Assembly (NCBI GenBank): GCA_001641225.1
Contig: LSMY01000003.1
Location: 102,719 to 166,718, forward strand
Reading direction: 5' to 3'
Source: Mycoplasma sp. Bg2
GTDB taxonomy: Bacteria; Bacillota_I; Bacilli_A; Mycoplasmatales; Hepatoplasmataceae
DNA length: 64,000 bases
Positions 61,971-64,000 of this stretch are shown one piece after another. The first letter of the stretch is position 1. Each line of letters starts with the position of its first letter. The notes beneath the pieces are model-generated. The model was not told the DNA's origin. It did not search any database and saw nothing but the letters and a program-made list of their open reading frames with translations. Both the position numbers and the translations under genes were made by a program.

Positions 61971-62675
61971 TTAATTTTTAGTATTTAATAGAGAGTTTAA
62001 CTCTCTATTTTTTCATTCATAAATTTCTTGATAAATTACTTTATGTGTTTGGTGATAAAAATAAAGTGCTCATTTACTTCAAAATAATTGAAGAAATTTT
62101 TTAATGACTTTTAAATCATCTAAATCAATATTTGAAAATTGACTCAAAAAATAATTTTCTTCATCGATTGTTAATTTTCTTTCAGTAACAAAAGAACCAA
62201 CATCAAATAAAAAATATCCATAACTTCCATATTCAAAATCAATAATAATATAATCATCATTATTGTTTGCAATAAAATTTCCTTCTACTAAATCATTATG
62301 TAAAAGCACTTGTGGTTTTTTGTTTAAAAGAGAAAGACCATTTATTATTATTGGATCATTTTCAATTTTTAGTAATTTTGCTGCTTGAAAAAACCCCTGA
62401 TTATTGAGATTATCAAAATTGTGATTATTAAATTTTTTAATTGCTTTTGCACATTTTAGTAAATATTCATTTGTTATTTCTTGCGGATTGTAACCTTTTA
62501 TGTAGGTATAACTTAAAATATTATTTTCAAAATTATATGAACGCCCTAAAATCTTTAAAATTTTAATTTCATTATTTTGATAAGCATCTTTAAAAGGAGT
62601 AATTAAATACTTTTTATAAATTGTTTTATTATCAAGAAAAACTTCATTGGTTAGCGCATTAGCAATCTTTTTCAT
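61971..62675 (-). CDS. Choline/ethanolamine kinase-like phosphotransferase
   Basis: This 234-residue protein belongs to the aminoglycoside-phosphotransferase/choline kinase fold. The catalytic loop reads VLLHNDLVEGNFI (HxDxxxxN) near residue 126 and the metal-binding DFEYGSYGYFLFDVGSF near residue 147 follows the choline kinase pattern DFEY...FD. Reading UGA as Trp extends the C-terminus past 62079 to TAA at 61971-61973. The ATG at 62675 lies six bases after a minus-strand TATAAT and is preferred over an upstream ATG at 62705. A role in phosphocholine lipid or surface decoration is possible; substrate unproven. Confidence 0.75.
61987..62013. terminator. Hairpin terminator inside the 3' end of the choline-kinase-like gene
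   Basis: AATAGAGAG / CTCTCTATT with a TTTAA loop and TTTT tail on the plus strand ends the Q/N-rich gene. The same bases encode the last residues of the convergent kinase-like gene (KNRELNSLLN). Confidence 0.8.
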
Positions 62676-62681
62676 AATTAA

Positions 62682-62689
62682 ATTATAAT
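62682..62689. promoter_or_regulatory. Overlapping divergent -10 boxes (ATTATAAT), both leaderless-type
   Basis: Plus strand TATAAT (62684-62689) lies six bases before the ATG at 62696. Minus strand TATAAT (62687-62682) lies six bases before the ATG at 62675. The two -10 hexamers share four base pairs. Confidence 0.7.
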
Positions 62690-62695
62690 TTAATA

Positions 62696-63064
62696 ATGAA
62701 TACACTCTTAGCTAAAATACTATATTTATGAAATGGCAATCAATTAATTAGTGAACAAGATCTTTGGTGAAATGAATCACGGGGCGGACCCGGATGAGTA
62801 AGCTGAATAATAATTGGTCTTTTAATTTTGGTTATTGGAATATCACTTATTTTATGAATAATAAAATCAATTGTTAAAGCAGGAATTAAAACTGTAAAAA
62901 TAACAATTAAATTTGTTTGAAAATATTTACTTTGATGATGATTAAAATGAGTGCTTTTAATTGTTGTAATTTGTTTTGTAATTATTTTGATTATTCAAGG
63001 GTTTGGAATATGGCTCGGTGACTATGAACATTTTTGGTGAGTATTTAAATGAATGGTAAGATAA
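62696..63064 (+). CDS. Trp-rich two-span membrane protein of unknown function
   Basis: This 122-residue protein contains fifteen Trp, twelve of them encoded by UGA, so it is invisible in the standard code. Two membrane spans are clear (SWIIIGLLILVIGISLILWI and WVLLIVVICFVIILIIQGF), joined by a basic, Trp-flanked loop that includes LWWWLKW. Trp clusters at both membrane interfaces. No family is recognised. It has no Shine-Dalgarno sequence; its ATG is six bases after a TATAAT shared with the divergent kinase-like gene. The absence of TAA/TAG and the clean topology support a real gene. Confidence 0.65.
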
Positions 63065-63108
63065 TTTTATAATAATAAGCCAATAAAGTTATGTATATGT
63101 TATAAAAA

Positions 63109-63131
63109 TTGTTTATATATACAAGTATAAT
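63109..63131 (+). promoter_or_regulatory. Dyad operator-like site and -10 box before the GntR gene
   Basis: TTGTTTATATATACAA (63109-63124) is a 14-of-16 palindrome of the TTGT-N8-ACAA type, directly followed after one base by TATAAT (63126-63131). GntR regulators of sugar genes bind similar sites (for example TTGTATATACAA for TreR). Autoregulation is plausible. Confidence 0.5.
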
Positions 63132-63186
63132 TAGAATATTAGAATAAATAAGAATAATATATAAAGTAAAAAAATGGGGTAAACAA

Positions 63187-63858
63187 GTGAAAATAAATAA
63201 ATCTGTTGAACAATATATTTACGAAAAAATAAATAATGGAGAATGGAAACCAAATCATAAACTTCCAACTGAAGAAAAATTAATTGAACTTCTTTCAGTT
63301 TCTAAAATGACTGTAAGAAAGGCAATTGATAGTTTAAAACATCAAGAAGTTTTATTTTCAATTCAAGGTAAAGGGGTTTATGTTTCACCTTTCTATGAAT
63401 CATATAAATTTATTACCCTAGCAGATAAGCTTGGAGCAACTCATATTGAAACGCTTCCTTCTAATTCAAAAATGCCGGAACAAATTCTTACTATGTTTTC
63501 AAATGATATTAAATTTGATTTAGAAAATATTGATTCATTTGTCCGTTTGTATTTTATTAAATCAGAAATAGTTGCTTATTCAATTAATTGAGTTAATTAC
63601 AAAACCATTAATATTCCTTCATCAAAAGTTTTTGAAGGTAAAAAGCTATTTACTGATAAACGGTTCTCAAAAGTTATTTCAATTAACAAAATGGAAATTA
63701 CAACTTCAACTGATAAAAACCTTTTACTCCTTGATGAACAATGAATTCCCACAACTTATTCTTACTACATTATGAGTGACCGTAAAATTGCCCTTACCAG
63801 AATTGTTAAAACAAAACCAAAATACTTTACATCTTATGATTTTAAAACAAGACAATAG
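63187..63858 (+). CDS. GntR-family (HutC/UTRA-like) transcriptional regulator
   Basis: This 223-residue regulator has an N-terminal winged helix: VEQYIYEKINNGEWKPNHKLPTEEKLIELLSVSKMTVRKAIDSL is the standard GntR DNA-binding segment (cited here in part), followed by the wing GKGVYVSPF. The C-terminal ~150 residues fit a UTRA effector domain (VRLYFIKSEIVAYSINWVNY, with UGA Trp). Start is GTG at 63187 with a weak GGGG element upstream. UTRA-type GntR proteins respond to sugar phosphates; the target operon is probably to the right, outside the window. Confidence 0.85.
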
Positions 63859-63869
63859 GGTTCATAGTA

Positions 63870-63897
63870 AAACATTATTAATTTAATAATGTTTGTA
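63870..63897 (+). terminator. Hairpin after the GntR gene
   Basis: A perfect 11-bp stem AAACATTATTA / TAATAATGTTT with a three-base loop; the tail is only moderately T-rich. Confidence 0.65.
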
Positions 63898-63898
63898 T

Positions 63899-63904
63899 TA
63901 TAAT
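63899..63904 (+). promoter_or_regulatory. -10 box (TATAAT) before the candidate RNA
   Basis: TATAAT is followed six bases later by the start of the GC-richer segment at 63911. Confidence 0.5.
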
Positions 63905-63910
63905 AATATT

Positions 63911-64000
63911 AGCTCTTGTTGGACGTGGTGGTTTATTGTCTAATCGGAAAACGAAGAGTGCTATCATTTTTAGTAATAAAAATAGGTAGCTCATTTTAAT
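63911..64000 (+). ncRNA. Candidate structured RNA or long structured leader, cut by window edge
   Basis: About 44% of the bases from 63911 to 63965 are G or C, against roughly 15-25% in other intergenic DNA of this window, and no reading frame of interest covers it. CTCTTGTT (63913-63920) can pair with AACGAAGAG (63950-63958, one bulged G), GAC (63922-63924) with GTC (63938-63940), and GCTATCATTTTTA (63960-63972) with TAAAAATAGGTAGC (63977-63990). It does not show the landmarks of SRP RNA, tmRNA or RNase P RNA in the visible part. Confidence 0.4.

Noticed and set aside
63572..63775. 67-residue plus frame inside the GntR gene
   Set aside because: Out-of-frame shadow; the regulator's frame continues through UGA to TAG at 63856-63858.
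63911..64000. Short minus-strand frame (about 38 codons) opposite the candidate RNA
   Set aside because: No ribosome binding site or promoter, and the sequence has RNA-like pairing on the plus strand.

Overview
The window is a compact, AT-rich Mollicutes chromosome segment. UGA is read as tryptophan: almost every conserved gene (prfA, glyA, atpA, secA, cysS, rpoB, rpoC and others) carries in-frame TGA where its family has Trp, while TAA and TAG are the stops. Gene order from rpmE-prfA-prmC-tsaC-glyA-upp into the atp operon recalls the Spiroplasma/Entomoplasma/mycoides side of the class. The bile-salt-hydrolase-like enzyme suggests an animal gut or digestive gland habitat. The species cannot be named from the sequence alone.

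Layout. (1) 1-8207: a tandem array of seven related membrane protein genes with the look of ABC-2-type permeases. Three or four appear intact, two carry single-base homopolymer frameshifts and one is a deletion remnant. (2) 8276-12880: translation and one-carbon/nucleotide genes (rpmE, prfA, prmC, tsaC-like, glyA, upp). (3) 12912-20553: an AtpI-like protein, atpBEFHAGDC and a DUF1146 protein. (4) 20561-32000: secA, an amino acid permease, an NHA-type antiporter, a choloylglycine hydrolase, and hprK-lgt-trxB-whiA. (5) 32018-36231: an ECF-type S component, then a 'ghost' oligopeptide transporter block: a one-TM stub followed by OppD- and OppF-derived long ORFs that have lost their ATPase motifs. 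(6) 36218-49701: the classic Firmicutes series cysS-rlmB-sigH-like-rpmG-secE-nusG-rplKAJL-rpoBC. (7) 49758-54809: a PH-like hypothetical, then on the minus strand a P80-like/P60-like/HinT locus. (8) 54909-60592: sufS-sufU-pgi and a three-gene ABC exporter. (9) 60707-61071: tRNA-Tyr, Gln, Lys and Leu. (10) 61175-63858: a Q/N-rich membrane protein, a choline-kinase-like gene, a very Trp-rich membrane protein and a GntR regulator. The right edge looks like the start of a structured RNA.

Two initiation modes coexist. Genes inside operons mostly have Shine-Dalgarno sequences (AAGGAG, GGAGG). A second set has a consensus TATAAT exactly six bases before the ATG, which places the transcription start at or next to the start codon (leaderless mRNA). 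The most striking case is a pair of divergent genes whose TATAAT boxes overlap on opposite strands, each six bases from its own ATG (62673-62698). Together with the decaying Opp block and the membrane-protein array, these are the observations most worth following up. All functions are inferred from reading the sequence; no database search was run.
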